A stretch of DNA of 43,321 nt from Candidatus Poseidoniales archaeon (GCA_003602595.1 QQRX01000007.1:1-43321), one strand, 5' to 3'. Positions 25,804 to 35,275 are shown, counted from the first letter of the stretch. Made by a program: numbers and translations. Notes: generated by a model not told the origin, from the sequence alone.

Positions 25804-27042
25804 TTACATATGATTGATTATTGCTTCACCAAAAGAGGAACAGGAAAGGAGCAGGGCATCATCCATCAATCTTTCAAAATCATATGTGACTGTTTTTGCA
25901 GAAATAGCTCCTTCCATTCCCCTAACTATCAAATCTGCCGCTTCATTCCAACCCATATGACGTAACATCATTTCAGCGGACAGAATTAATGAACCTGGAT
26001 TTACCTTATTTTGGCCTGCATATTTGGGGGCTGTACCATGTGTTGCTTCAAATATTGATATACCAGTATCATAGTTAATATTTGCACCAGGTGCAATACC
26101 TATGCCGCCAACTTGGGCTGCTAGTGCGTCTGATATGTAATCTCCATTAAGATTCATTGTAGTTAAAACGTCATATTCTCTTGGCCTGGATAATATTTGT
26201 TGGAGCATTGCATCTGCAATTACATCTTTAATTATAATTTTATTTCCAGAATTTGGGTTTGAGATGGCACACCACGGGCCGCCATCTATCTCAATGGCGC
26301 CAAACTCGTCTTTGGCTAATTGATAGCCCCAATCTCTAAATCCTCCTTCTGTAAATTTCATTATATTGCCTTTATGTACTATAGTGACATTATTTTTATC
26401 TTGTTCAATTGCATAATTGATTGCTGCTCTTACTATTCTATGAGTACCTTCTTTACTGATTGGTTTGATGCCTATTCCACTAGTTTCTGGAAATCTGATT
26501 TTATCTACGCCCATCTCATCTTGTAAGAAATTTATGATTTTTTTTACTTGAGGGCTACCAGCTTCCCATTCTATTCCGGCATAGACGTCTTCACTATTTT
26601 CTCGAAAAATAATCATATCCACATCTTTCGGAGATCTCACGGGACTGGGGGTTCCTTCATACCATCTGACTGGTCTAACACATGCAAAAAGATCTAGCTT
26701 TTGTCGGAGGGCAACGTTGAGGCTTCTGATTCCTCCTCCAACAGGCGTTGTAAGTGGACCTTTTATTGAAATTAAACCTGTCCTCATTGCTTCTAATGTT
26801 TCTTCTGGTAGCCATTCCCCAGTTCTATCAAATGCTTTTTGTCCAGCCAAAACTTCATGCCAATAGATTTTCTTAGATTTGGAATATGCTTTTTCTACTG
26901 CTGCGTTCACAACATCAATCATTACAGGAGTGATGTCGATACCTATTCCATCTCCCTCAATATAGTGAATTATGGGGGTGTCTGGGATGTATAATTTGCC
27001 ATCTTGCATCGTAACTTTATGGCCCTCTGTCATGTGTCTCAT
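25804..27042 (-). CDS. icd: NADP-dependent isocitrate dehydrogenase
   Basis: The TCA-cycle enzyme oxidises isocitrate to 2-oxoglutarate and CO2 with NADP. The sequence is remarkably close to the E. coli type: [23 protein letters not shown] (substrate Ser/Asn/Arg loop), [59 protein letters not shown] and T-Y-D-F-E-R-L-M. The K-Y pair and later Y/R positions are the NADP-selecting residues. The frame extends to an ATG at 27081, but ATG 27042 has a GGTGG ribosome site 5 bases before it and gives 412 aa, close to the usual 416. The N-terminus remains slightly uncertain. It is divergent from the OsmC-like gene. Confidence 0.95.
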   Translation of the reverse strand: MRHMTEGHKVTMQDGKLYIPDTPIIHYIEGDGIGIDITPVMIDVVNAAVEKAYSKSKKIYWHEVLAGQKAFDRTGEWLPEETLEAMRTGLISIKGPLTTPVGGGIRSLNVALRQKLDLFACVRPVRWYEGTPSPVRSPKDVDMIIFRENSEDVYAGIEWEAGSPQVKKIINFLQDEMGVDKIRFPETSGIGIKPISKEGTHRIVRAAINYAIEQDKNNVTIVHKGNIMKFTEGGFRDWGYQLAKDEFGAIEIDGGPWCAISNPNSGNKIIIKDVIADAMLQQILSRPREYDVLTTMNLNGDYISDALAAQVGGIGIAPGANINYDTGISIFEATHGTAPKYAGQNKVNPGSLILSAEMMLRHMGWNEAADLIVRGMEGAISAKTVTYDFERLMDDALLLSCSSFGEAIINHM

Positions 27043-27106
27043 ATACGCCACCAGCCTGTCATTGAAGAAGCCAACCCTCATGACCTAGATTATACTGGAT
27101 ATAATT

Positions 27107-27502
27107 ATGAAAGGCACGGTTCGATGGATAGAAGATAAAACGATGGAAGGGATTACTGAAGGAGGTAAAAAATTTGGAATTTATGGAAAGGATTTCCCGA
27201 GTCCAATGGAAATGTTATTGCATGCACATGCCGCATGTTCGTTTATTGATGTTATTGGGGGATTGAAAGAACGTATGGAAAAAGTAAATGAAGCGTGGAT
27301 AGAAATAGAAGGTACAAGAAGGGAAGAGAGTCCTAGAACATTTCAGTCCGTTCATATGAAATATGTAATAAATGGAGATGTGCCGAGAGAATTAGTTAAC
27401 AGAATAATAGAATATAGCCACGAAAAGCTTTGTTCAGTGGGAATAATGTTAACAGGTTATGGCATGAAATTAACATGGGAATTAGAAATTAATAAAATGT
27501 AA
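27107..27502 (+). CDS. OsmC family peroxiredoxin-like protein
   Basis: A 131-residue OsmC-fold protein. Members reduce organic or lipid hydroperoxides with a Cys pair. Both cysteines are present: H-A-A-C-S-F-I-D (about residue 46) at the start of the central helix and K-L-C-S-V-G (about 107) in the second, the spacing seen in OsmC/Ohr and YhfA-like proteins. The short N-terminal strands (T-V-R-W-I-E, G-I-T-E-G-G-K-K-F) are typical. The YhfA-like subgroup is the closer look by length. It is divergent from icd with a short shared promoter region containing TTATACTGGATATAATT. Confidence 0.87.
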   Translation: MKGTVRWIEDKTMEGITEGGKKFGIYGKDFPSPMEMLLHAHAACSFIDVIGGLKERMEKVNEAWIEIEGTRREESPRTFQSVHMKYVINGDVPRELVNRIIEYSHEKLCSVGIMLTGYGMKLTWELEINKM

Positions 27503-27656
27503 TTTGGCGTACTTGGAAAAGGAATAAAAATATCAATAATGATACAATTTGTAGTAGGTTCTTCCTCAATCATTAAACACCCTCTATCAGGAAGACAAAA
27601 TCCCGCACGTGGGGCAATGCAGAAATCGGACATTCAAATTATAGGAGGAGTATATA
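27503..27656 (+). promoter_or_regulatory. Leader/promoter region of nrdJ with strong Shine-Dalgarno
   Basis: This is a 154-base gap upstream of the ribonucleotide reductase gene. A 7-base-pair stem can form between TCTTCCT (27560-27566) and AGGAAGA (27589-27595) with a 22-base loop. A strong AGGAGG site at 27643-27648 lies 8 bases before the ATG, stronger than most in this window and consistent with high expression. I see no cobalamin-riboswitch consensus in it. The regulatory role of the stem is inference. Confidence 0.4.
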
Positions 27657-30600
27657 ATGCAGACGAAAATAAAAAAGGTCAACTCAGGAGCAAAAGAAGA
27701 AAGTGGAATGATAATTGAAAGAAGATTCACATCAGCCGGAGAAGACCCTTTTGATTCATTCAACTGGATTGAAATGGATGTAGAAATTAGAAACCCTGAT
27801 GGTTCAATGGCTGAATCTATCCATGGAGTGAAATTACCATCAGGTTTTTCTGGTGTACCGGGGAAAGTTTTGGCTCAGAAATATTTGCGTAAAGCGGGCG
27901 TTCCTCTCTATCTGCGAAAGGTATCGGAAGACGATGTGCCCGTTTGGCTTCAAAGAAGTGAGCCAGATCATGAGAAACTTCAAACCGTTGATAAAGAAAA
28001 AAGATGGGGAGGAGAAACTGATGGCCGAGACCTATTTAGAAGATTGGCTGGAACGTGGACTTATTGGGGATGGAAATATGGATATTTTGCAAGTGAAGCA
28101 GATGCTTTAGCATATTTTGATGAAATGTGCTACCTAATAGCAAGCCAGAGATCTGCACCGAATAGTCCTCAATGGTTCAATACTGGACTGCACTGGGCAT
28201 ATGGGATTGAAGGCCCAGCACAAGGGCATCACTATGTTGATCCAACAACTGGGGTGCTGAGCTTGTCCTCTAATGCTTATGAGCATCCTCAGCCCCATGC
28301 TTGCTTTATTCAGTCAGTATCTGACGAATTAGTAGGAGGGACTGGTTCAATTATGGGACTATGGAACAGAGAAGCATTATTGTTCAAATATGGTTCAGGA
28401 ACAGGCTCAAACTTTTCCAGCATTAGAGGAAAAGATGAGCCTCTATCGGGAGGAGGAAAATCATCCGGATTATTGTCTTTCTTAAAGATTGGAGATAGAG
28501 CAGCAGGTGCTATAAAATCTGGAGGGACAACGCGTAGAGCGGCCAAAATGGTAACTCTTGACCTTGATCATCCAGATATTGAAGAATATATCGATTGGAA
28601 GGCTAGTGAGGAAGAAAAAGTATCTGCTCTTGTGATCGGTAGTAATATTCTACAAAAGCATGCAAACACCATTATGGAAAAGATTTGGGAACATAGTAAT
28701 GATTCTGAAAGGTTCGATCAAAGTGTAAATTTGCCGTTAAGAAAAGCAATGGTACAAGCGATAAAAGATAGCGTGCCTCAACCACATATCCAAAGAATTA
28801 TTGATCTGGCAAAACAAGGTTGGAAAGGCGTTGATTTTGATGTTTTAGATACAGATTGGCAGGGAGAAGCATATATGACGGTGTCTGGTCAGAATAGTAA
28901 TAATTCTGTTAGAGTTCCAAATGAATTTATGGATTCTGTAAAAAGTAACGGAAAATGGAATCTCTATTACAGAACTGAGTTAGATAAAGCAGAACAGGAG
29001 GGGCGTGCGCCAGAGCCTTGTAAAATATTAGATGCGAGCGAATTATGGGATAAAGTAGCTTATACTGCATGGGCGTGTGCAGACCCAGGCGTACAATTTG
29101 ATACTACTATTAATGAATGGCATACTTGTCCAGAAGGAGGGAAAATAAATGGTTCTAATCCTTGTTCTGAATATATGTTTTTAGACGATACTGCATGTAA
29201 TTTGGCAAGTATAAACCTCCTAAAATACTATGATTTAGGAACTCAAACTTTCAATATAGAGAATTTTCGTCATAGTGTTCGCTTATGGACAACAACATTA
29301 GAGATTAGTGTCTTAATGGCTCAATTTCCTTCTGCTGAAATCGCCCAAAGATCTTATGATTATCGAACGCTGGGTCTAGGATACTGCAACATAGGTTCTT
29401 TGTTAATGCACATGGGAATACCATATGATGATGAACGAGGATATGCCATTTGTGGTGCTATGACTGCAATAATGTGTGGAGAATCGTATGCCACAAGTGC
29501 AGAAATAGCATCAATATTAGGACCATATCCAGATTATGAAAGAAATAAAGAACATATGCTAAAAGTTATGCGCAATCATCGAAGGGCCGCTTATGGTACA
29601 AGTGATGACGAATATGAAGGTTTAACTGTAAAACCAATGAGTATAGATTCTAAAAAGTGTCCAAAGGACTTATTAGAAGCAGCTCGAAATGCTTGGGATG
29701 TTGCTTTAAGAGAGGGCGAAGAGCATGGATATAGAAATGCACAGACAACCGTTATTGCTCCTACCGGAACAATAGGGTTAGTGATGGGAGCAGATACAAC
29801 TGGAGTAGAGCCTCAATTTTCTCTAGTACAATACAAAACATTGGCTGGTGGAGGTTCGTTAAGAATTGTAAACAGTGGCGTCCCTAATGCATTGAAAAGG
29901 CTCGGTTACAGTGATAAAGAAACAACAGATATTGAAGAATATATCACAGGCACAAAAACATTGAGTAATTGTCCTCATCTTTCTGCAGAGAAATTGACTA
30001 AAATGGGATTTGATGTCAATACAATAAAGAAATTAGAAGATAGTTTTGATGATGTGTTTGATATTCGTTCTGCTTTCTCTCCGACGATATTAGGAGAAAA
30101 GGTATGCAAAGACACTTTGGGGATGAATCAAAAGGATTATGATGATCCTTTCTTCGATGTTTTGTCCCATATAGGATTGTCATCTGATGAAATTGATACT
30201 GCTAATGATTATGTGTTTGGATATAATATGATAGAGGGCGCTCCGGGCTTAAAAGAAGAACATTTGGCTGTATTTGACTGTGCTACTCCTTGTGGAAAAT
30301 ATGGTAAAAGATCTATTGATTGGAGAGCTCATGTTATGATGATGGCTGCTGCACAGCCGTTTATTTCTGGTGCAATTTCAAAAACAATTAATATGCCTTC
30401 TGATTCAACTGTAGAAGAAATAAGGGATGCATATAACCTGAGTCATTCAACGATGAATAAAGCATGTGCAGTTTACAGGGATTGTTCTAAATTATCTCAA
30501 CCATTGATGAATCAGTTAGTTGATTCTAGCGCTATGGATGATGAAGAAGAAGTTGAGGAATTAGTAGTTACAAAAATGGTTGAAGAGGTGGTAAAGGTTC

Positions 30601-31298
30601 TACCTGTACCAGAAGTTGATGCAATGCCTGTAGCACAATCAATGGTGAATTATATAGCTACAAGAAGGCAACTACCCAATAAAAAGAAAGGTGATAATAT
30701 AAAGGCAAGAATTGGTGGTCACAGTGTTCGGTTAATTACAGGAGAATATCCAGATGGGGCACTTGGAGAAATCATATTAGTAACCTCAAAAGAAGGTGCT
30801 GCATGGAGAGCAATGCTAAATCAATTTGCAATAGCAGTCTCAATTGGATTACAACATGGAGTACCACTTGAAGCGTTTGTAAAGGTATTTACTTTCCAGA
30901 AATTTGAACCAAGTGGAATGGTTGAAGGAGGAAGTGGAAGAGTCAAAATGACTTCTAGTTTGGTAGATTGGATTTTCAGGGAGTTGGCAATTGAATATGC
31001 AGGTAGAGATGACCTGGCTCATGTTGCAGTAGAAGAATCGGATTTTGATCCTTATTCGATAAGTAAACCACAAATTAGTGATGTCGGTATAGTAAGAAAT
31101 CAAGGTGAAAAGCGAGAAATTCAATATACTCTTGATTCAGTGTCAAATCTAGAAAATAAAAATATGAAAGAAAGAAGGATTGCAAGAGAGAGGGGGTATA
31201 CGGGAGATATTTGTGCGTCTTGTGGCAGTAGCCAAATGCGTCGTAATGGAACTTGCCTAAAATGCGATGCATGTGGTGAAACTACAGGTTGTTCTTGA
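27657..31298 (+). CDS. nrdJ: Adenosylcobalamin-dependent (class II) ribonucleotide reductase
   Basis: A 1213-residue, oxygen-independent class II enzyme that reduces ribonucleotides to deoxyribonucleotides with adenosylcobalamin. Key blocks are R-S-A-P-N-S-P-Q-W-F-N-T-G-L (about 170-183), H-P-Q-P-H-A-C-F-I-Q-S-V-S (catalytic Cys near 215), K-S-G-G-T-T-R-R-A-A-K-M, N-P-C-S-E-Y-M-F-L-D-D-T-A-C-N-L (thiyl radical Cys region near 501), A-P-T-G-T-I-G-L, and S-G-A-I-S-K-T-I-N-M-P. A TSCPD-type domain spans about 1005-1110. The tail has a zinc-ribbon-like cluster C-A-S-C ... C-L-K-C-D-A-C-G (near 1183-1205) and ends C-S. The architecture matches the long proteobacterial NrdJ type. PduO at 16143-16757 provides its coenzyme. 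Confidence 0.95.
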   Translation: MQTKIKKVNSGAKEESGMIIERRFTSAGEDPFDSFNWIEMDVEIRNPDGSMAESIHGVKLPSGFSGVPGKVLAQKYLRKAGVPLYLRKVSEDDVPVWLQRSEPDHEKLQTVDKEKRWGGETDGRDLFRRLAGTWTYWGWKYGYFASEADALAYFDEMCYLIASQRSAPNSPQWFNTGLHWAYGIEGPAQGHHYVDPTTGVLSLSSNAYEHPQPHACFIQSVSDELVGGTGSIMGLWNREALLFKYGSGTGSNFSSIRGKDEPLSGGGKSSGLLSFLKIGDRAAGAIKSGGTTRRAAKMVTLDLDHPDIEEYIDWKASEEEKVSALVIGSNILQKHANTIMEKIWEHSNDSERFDQSVNLPLRKAMVQAIKDSVPQPHIQRIIDLAKQGWKGVDFDVLDTDWQGEAYMTVSGQNSNNSVRVPNEFMDSVKSNGKWNLYYRTELDKAEQEGRAPEPCKILDASELWDKVAYTAWACADPGVQFDTTINEWHTCPEGGKINGSNPCSEYMFLDDTACNLASINLLKYYDLGTQTFNIENFRHSVRLWTTTLEISVLMAQFPSAEIAQRSYDYRTLGLGYCNIGSLLMHMGIPYDDERGYAICGAMTAIMCGESYATSAEIASILGPYPDYERNKEHMLKVMRNHRRAAYGTSDDEYEGLTVKPMSIDSKKCPKDLLEAARNAWDVALREGEEHGYRNAQTTVIAPTGTIGLVMGADTTGVEPQFSLVQYKTLAGGGSLRIVNSGVPNALKRLGYSDKETTDIEEYITGTKTLSNCPHLSAEKLTKMGFDVNTIKKLEDSFDDVFDIRSAFSPTILGEKVCKDTLGMNQKDYDDPFFDVLSHIGLSSDEIDTANDYVFGYNMIEGAPGLKEEHLAVFDCATPCGKYGKRSIDWRAHVMMMAAAQPFISGAISKTINMPSDSTVEEIRDAYNLSHSTMNKACAVYRDCSKLSQPLMNQLVDSSAMDDEEEVEELVVTKMVEEVVKVLPVPEVDAMPVAQSMVNYIATRRQLPNKKKGDNIKARIGGHSVRLITGEYPDGALGEIILVTSKEGAAWRAMLNQFAIAVSIGLQHGVPLEAFVKVFTFQKFEPSGMVEGGSGRVKMTSSLVDWIFRELAIEYAGRDDLAHVAVEESDFDPYSISKPQISDVGIVRNQGEKREIQYTLDSVSNLENKNMKERRIARERGYTGDICASCGSSQMRRNGTCLKCDACGETTGCS

Positions 31299-31347
31299 AA
31301 TAAAATACCTGCTACATAAATAAGATATAATATGTACAGACGCATGT

Positions 31348-32175
31348 ATGTCCATTAGTGTCGACGTGGTGATTCCAACATTTCGGAGACCAGATGTATT
31401 ATCTAGGTGCTTAAAATCATTAAGTGAACAAACTGTCGCACCGCAGTCAATCGAGGTTATTGATGATTCAGAAACTGATTTTGGGCCTGGTACATCAAGA
31501 AATATAGGTTGGAAAAAAGGTAATGCCGATATTGTAGCCTTTCTAGATGATGATTGTGTTGCTCCATCAAATTGGATAGAGACCATATTAAAAATATTTG
31601 AAAAAAATAATTCAATAGGTGGAATAGAGGGGGCTATGACTACAATAGATAAAATGGGGAATATAGTGTCTCATAATCCTCCTACACGATTTAAATGGGA
31701 TCGTTTCAAAACAGCTAATTTAATAATAAAAAGAGAAGTTTTGGAAGAAGTGGGTGGCTTTGATGAAAGGTATCATTTGCATAGAGAAGATACGGATTTA
31801 GCATGGAAAGTTATTGATGCAGGATATTCGATAATATGGGCTCCTGAGTGTATAATGCATCATCCTGAACCTTTGGGGTCAATGGGAACATATGCGCCTT
31901 ATCCCAAGTCTGAACAATTACTTTATCGACGCAATCCTAAGAAATATGTAGAAAGTGCTGCTGGACTAATATCTAGAAGTAGTGTTATTAGTGGAGACTT
32001 ATGGAAATTACAAAAAAATTTAAGAAAACCACAAAAAAATAGTGATGTCAAACCATTATCCAGATACGAATCTTGGTCATTATGGAGTAAGGCTTGGTTC
32101 GTTGCTGTATTTTGGCTTATTAGAAAAAATTTGGTTGGAGAGCCAAAAAGAGTTTCAAAGAACTTACGAGTGTAA
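31348..32175 (+). CDS. Glycosyltransferase family 2
   Basis: A 275-residue GT-A glycosyltransferase, presumably adding sugars to surface glycans or N-glycan precursors. The start V-D-V-V-I-P-T-F-R-R-P-D-V-L-S-R-C-L-K-S-L is classical. I-D-D-S-E-T-D, a G-T-S-R-N-I-G-W helix and A-F-L-D-D-D-C-V-A-P (the D-x-D metal site, about 67-76) follow. G-G-F-D-E-R-Y-H-L-H-R-E-D-T-D-L-A-W-K (about 131-148) is the typical acceptor-side acidic motif. No membrane helices are evident apart from a weak hydrophobic patch near the end (W-F-V-A-V-F-W-L-I). First gene of a small decoration cluster with two sulfotransferases. Confidence 0.9.
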   Translation: MSISVDVVIPTFRRPDVLSRCLKSLSEQTVAPQSIEVIDDSETDFGPGTSRNIGWKKGNADIVAFLDDDCVAPSNWIETILKIFEKNNSIGGIEGAMTTIDKMGNIVSHNPPTRFKWDRFKTANLIIKREVLEEVGGFDERYHLHREDTDLAWKVIDAGYSIIWAPECIMHHPEPLGSMGTYAPYPKSEQLLYRRNPKKYVESAAGLISRSSVISGDLWKLQKNLRKPQKNSDVKPLSRYESWSLWSKAWFVAVFWLIRKNLVGEPKRVSKNLRV

Positions 32176-32182
32176 GAAGTTT

Positions 32183-33085
32183 TTATTTTATATAATTATC
32201 AATAATATCAGTCCATTTTTTTGTTGAAAATCCGGTAATAGACTCAAATAACATCAAATCTTCCAGGATTTCTTCATAACAAACTGAATAATGTAAATTA
32301 GTAATTTCATGGGGTTTGCTTTTACTACTTATTATTGGGGCTGAATAAATATTTATGCCTTTATTCTGTAATCTTTTTACAATTGGGTTTTTCAAAAAAT
32401 TTGGTATTGATGAAAATATTATCTTTAAAATGCTTCCAACTAATGTCAAAGGCCTCCTATCAGAAGCTTTATTCGCGTTCTTAATCATTTCTAAATCATA
32501 ATTATACGGTTCTAATTCCAAAAACTGTTCAATTTTTTGTAATGTTTCCTTTTGTTTATTTTTCATTATATTGCTGTCAATAATTATGAAGTTATTCATA
32601 TCAAAATATTTTAACCAACGTTCCATTGATTTTCCATACAACGAATCATATCTCAATCTTTCATCTCGCCATGCAAAAGAAAAATCTGACCAATTGACAT
32701 TATGTCTTTTATCTTCTTCTGTTTCTATAATCATTCTCCAATGGCTAAAGGCTCTTGAAATGGGTTCACGGATACATAAAATAAATTTCATATTTGGGAA
32801 TTTATCATATATTCTCTTTGGTGCTAAAGGGCAGGCAAATGTATGTATTGAAGCATCTATTTTCATTCTATTATCATCAATAAAAAATTGTTTATATTCA
32901 TCCCACACTAGATTATTGGTATTTCTACCAAAAGTTCCCTTATGAGTTGAGAAAAAATTCGGCTCTTTTGGGTTTGAAAGTTGTAGATCGGGGTGCTGGG
33001 ACAATGCATTCGCCAACCAAGTTGAGCCGGATTTAGGAACGCCTACAATATATCCGCCTAATGTATCCAAATATGACCCCCCCAT
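32183..33085 (-). CDS. PAPS-dependent sulfotransferase
   Basis: This is a soluble sulfotransferase that would move sulfate from PAPS onto a carbohydrate or similar acceptor. The 5'-phosphosulfate loop is Y-I-V-G-V-P-K-S-G-S-T-W-L (residues ~11-23). The 3'-phosphate motif is I-L-C-I-R-E-P-I-S-R-A-F-S-H-W (about 104-118). The H-P-D-L segment after the P-loop and E-P-N-F-F are family-typical. The open frame has a TTG at 33088 directly before ATG 33085; ATG is taken, giving 300 aa. It is convergent with the glycosyltransferase (7-base gap) and divergent from a second, different sulfotransferase-like gene, so all three probably decorate one surface glycan. Confidence 0.9.
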   Translation of the reverse strand: MGGSYLDTLGGYIVGVPKSGSTWLANALSQHPDLQLSNPKEPNFFSTHKGTFGRNTNNLVWDEYKQFFIDDNRMKIDASIHTFACPLAPKRIYDKFPNMKFILCIREPISRAFSHWRMIIETEEDKRHNVNWSDFSFAWRDERLRYDSLYGKSMERWLKYFDMNNFIIIDSNIMKNKQKETLQKIEQFLELEPYNYDLEMIKNANKASDRRPLTLVGSILKIIFSSIPNFLKNPIVKRLQNKGINIYSAPIISSKSKPHEITNLHYSVCYEEILEDLMLFESITGFSTKKWTDIIDNYIK

Positions 33086-33120
33086 CAATCCGAATCAATC
33101 GGTAGATATGAAAAGTATGA

Positions 33121-33900
33121 TTGATTGTGGATTATATAGGTGATTCTATCGCATACCGATTAATATGGTTTCAACATATCCATAAGGCCGCTGGAACTTT
33201 GATAGTTAATATGGCAAAAGCTAATAATGAAAAAATGTATATTAACAACAACAATGGAAATCCAACTAATGATAATGGAGTTGTGTTACCTATTTGGGAA
33301 TATAGCGATCTTGAATTATCAAAATTTATAGATAATTGTGAAAAAAATGGGGTTACTTTTGTTGCAACTGAGTCAGGAGCCCCAAATTTCAATGTCCTGG
33401 AAATGGACAATCGGGTTACATTAATCACATGTCTAAGGGATCCTGAAAAAAGACTGGTGTCGAATCATAATTATGCATATTATTCTGGATATACAGAAGA
33501 AAAGAAATTGATAAATTTCATACACAAACCAAATATTTTTTTATCTGATAATTATTATGTTAGAATTTTTTCAAATAATGGAAAATTTCCAAATAAACTA
33601 CTAAATGAAGAAGATTATCAATATGCTATTGAAAATATATCCAAATTTGATTTGATAATAAATTTAGATCTTGATGATGTACAAGAAAAATTGAAACTAA
33701 AACTTGATTGGAAAAATAAAAAGGTCGATAGACATAGTACATTTGGAAATAAATGGAATATAATTAATTTATTAAAAAAATTACAATTTCTTAAATTAAA
33801 AAAATATCTAAAAAGGGAAAAAATAGATTCGGACTTGTCTTGTATAAAAAATAAATATAATTTGGACTATAGATTTATGGAGGAGTTATTTAGTAAATAA
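33121..33900 (+). CDS. Sulfotransferase-like protein, Sulfotransfer_2-type (tentative)
   Basis: A 259-residue protein with an unusual start: TTG at 33121 or GTG at 33127, no ATG in frame nearby. Residues 15-27 (W-F-Q-H-I-H-K-A-A-G-T-L-I) fit the F-x-H-I-x-K-x-A-G-T 5'-phosphosulfate loop of the heparan/chondroitin sulfotransferase class. I-T-C-L-R-D-P-E-K-R-L-V-S-N-H (about 101-115) fits the R-D-P-x-x-R-x-x-S 3'-phosphate motif. The remainder is extremely Asn/Lys/Ile-rich, reflecting the very high A+T of this gene, and is poorly conserved-looking. The catalytic lysine K20 is present. It probably sulfates a surface glycan together with its neighbours. Only the two motifs support the call. Confidence 0.72.
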   Translation: MIVDYIGDSIAYRLIWFQHIHKAAGTLIVNMAKANNEKMYINNNNGNPTNDNGVVLPIWEYSDLELSKFIDNCEKNGVTFVATESGAPNFNVLEMDNRVTLITCLRDPEKRLVSNHNYAYYSGYTEEKKLINFIHKPNIFLSDNYYVRIFSNNGKFPNKLLNEEDYQYAIENISKFDLIINLDLDDVQEKLKLKLDWKNKKVDRHSTFGNKWNIINLLKKLQFLKLKKYLKREKIDSDLSCIKNKYNLDYRFMEELFSK

Positions 33901-33904
33901 ATAT

Positions 33905-35263
33905 CTATATTTTTGTTTTAATTTTTGATAGTTTTTTTTGTAAATCTTCATCACGCATTCCTATCCAACGATACAAATCAGAAAATGACTTTGTATCCTT
34001 ATTAAAAATTTTAGTTGCTGTATCAATATACGATGCTGGACTTAATTTCCCTTGATCGCAAATATAACTAACTAGTTTAGAGCGAGAGGTTTCATTGCAT
34101 TTAATCCATAGATCCGGTAGAATATTTATTTTATCTGTGATGTCATGATTTAAATACTCCCTTATGCTATTATTTACTAATATTTGAAGTGCTTTTTGAT
34201 TACCATGCTGAATTACAATTGGTGCTCTTAGATAGTATGCGTTTCTATTAGACCTAATAATGAATCCAAGAGCAGCCGTGGCAAGTACACATGTATTTTG
34301 ATCGGAGTCTATCAATAACCAATCTAAAATCGATAAAGTAAATTCTGGATCGTAAGAATATATCTTCGGTATTACCGAAGCTAAACTTCCTTTTGTAAAG
34401 GTGTTTGCGCTGGAATCAATTGAGCCAAGAATATTTTTGGATTGTATAGGATAGTCGGGCATTAGTTGTGTCGTGGCTTGTATCAATGATTCAACTTGTT
34501 CGCCTTGTAGTTGATTCAAGCATGTTTTTATTCTTGAAAATAAATCTAAATGATCAGTCAGAAAAGGGAATGTACTAAGGCTATGAATCCAAAATGGAAG
34601 GATATGTTTTAGAGACTGATCGGAGGAAGAAAGGTAATCTAAAATAATATTCACTGCAAAAATACCAGAGGGATGAGGAATATTATATTCAAAATTATTA
34701 TCATTATCTGAAGGATTCCAAGCAAGGTGATGTGGGCCAGAAGGGTTTGTCTTTGGCCTAAAATTAGGAGGTCTGGCCATAGAAATTGATATAATAAAAT
34801 TAAAGCAAAAATCCCTACATATAGTAGAGGATTCATAACACATCCCTATCAAAATAGAAATAGCAAAATACCATCTAGATGTGTCTGGTGACTTTTCATC
34901 TAATGCAGCATTGAGCCAATCATTAATTTGTAAAATTATTATTCTTTTTGAAACTTGATCGATATTTTTTAATGCCCATTTTTCTCTTTCCCCTTGAGGA
35001 TTGATGTGTCTGTTAACATAACTTGGTTCTAGGGCTTCAACTACTTCATCTAATTTTGAATTAAAACCGGCCTTATCAATTGAAAATAAACCTAAAACTT
35101 GAGAGGATAGTTCAGAAATTGATTCTGGATATTGTGCAGGAAAGTCGGGTAATTCTAGTGGAGGATTTGGCAAAAATCCATGTTTAAAAGAGTCTTTTAC
35201 ATATTGTGATAGTAACTCTGTACAATTCTCCCAGATTAGGATATTAGATTCACGGCGAACCAT
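33905..35263 (-). CDS. Helical-repeat protein of unknown function downstream of tfb (452 aa)
   Basis: I do not recognise the family. The protein is soluble and helical, with periodic alpha-hairpins reminiscent of HEAT/ARM repeats in the second half (for example L-S-I-L-D-W-L-L-I-D-S-D-Q-N-T and V-L-A-T-A-A-L-G-F-I-I, about 315-345). A histidine/proline-rich stretch (N-P-S-G-P-H-H-L-A-W-N-P) near 175-190 breaks it. ATG 35263 is preferred; TTG 35275 and GTG 35272 also lie in frame. It begins within 13 bases of the tfb stop, so it is co-transcribed with transcription factor B and may be a transcription-related scaffold. That role is guilt by association only. Confidence 0.82.
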   Translation of the reverse strand: MVRRESNILIWENCTELLSQYVKDSFKHGFLPNPPLELPDFPAQYPESISELSSQVLGLFSIDKAGFNSKLDEVVEALEPSYVNRHINPQGEREKWALKNIDQVSKRIIILQINDWLNAALDEKSPDTSRWYFAISILIGMCYESSTICRDFCFNFIISISMARPPNFRPKTNPSGPHHLAWNPSDNDNNFEYNIPHPSGIFAVNIILDYLSSSDQSLKHILPFWIHSLSTFPFLTDHLDLFSRIKTCLNQLQGEQVESLIQATTQLMPDYPIQSKNILGSIDSSANTFTKGSLASVIPKIYSYDPEFTLSILDWLLIDSDQNTCVLATAALGFIIRSNRNAYYLRAPIVIQHGNQKALQILVNNSIREYLNHDITDKINILPDLWIKCNETSRSKLVSYICDQGKLSPASYIDTATKIFNKDTKSFSDLYRWIGMRDEDLQKKLSKIKTKI

Positions 35264-35275
35264 GAAGGTCACCAA

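Noticed and set aside
27503-27656. Cobalamin riboswitch upstream of nrdJ
   Set aside because: Expected because the enzyme uses adenosylcobalamin, but no conserved B12-box sequence is visible; only a simple stem remains.
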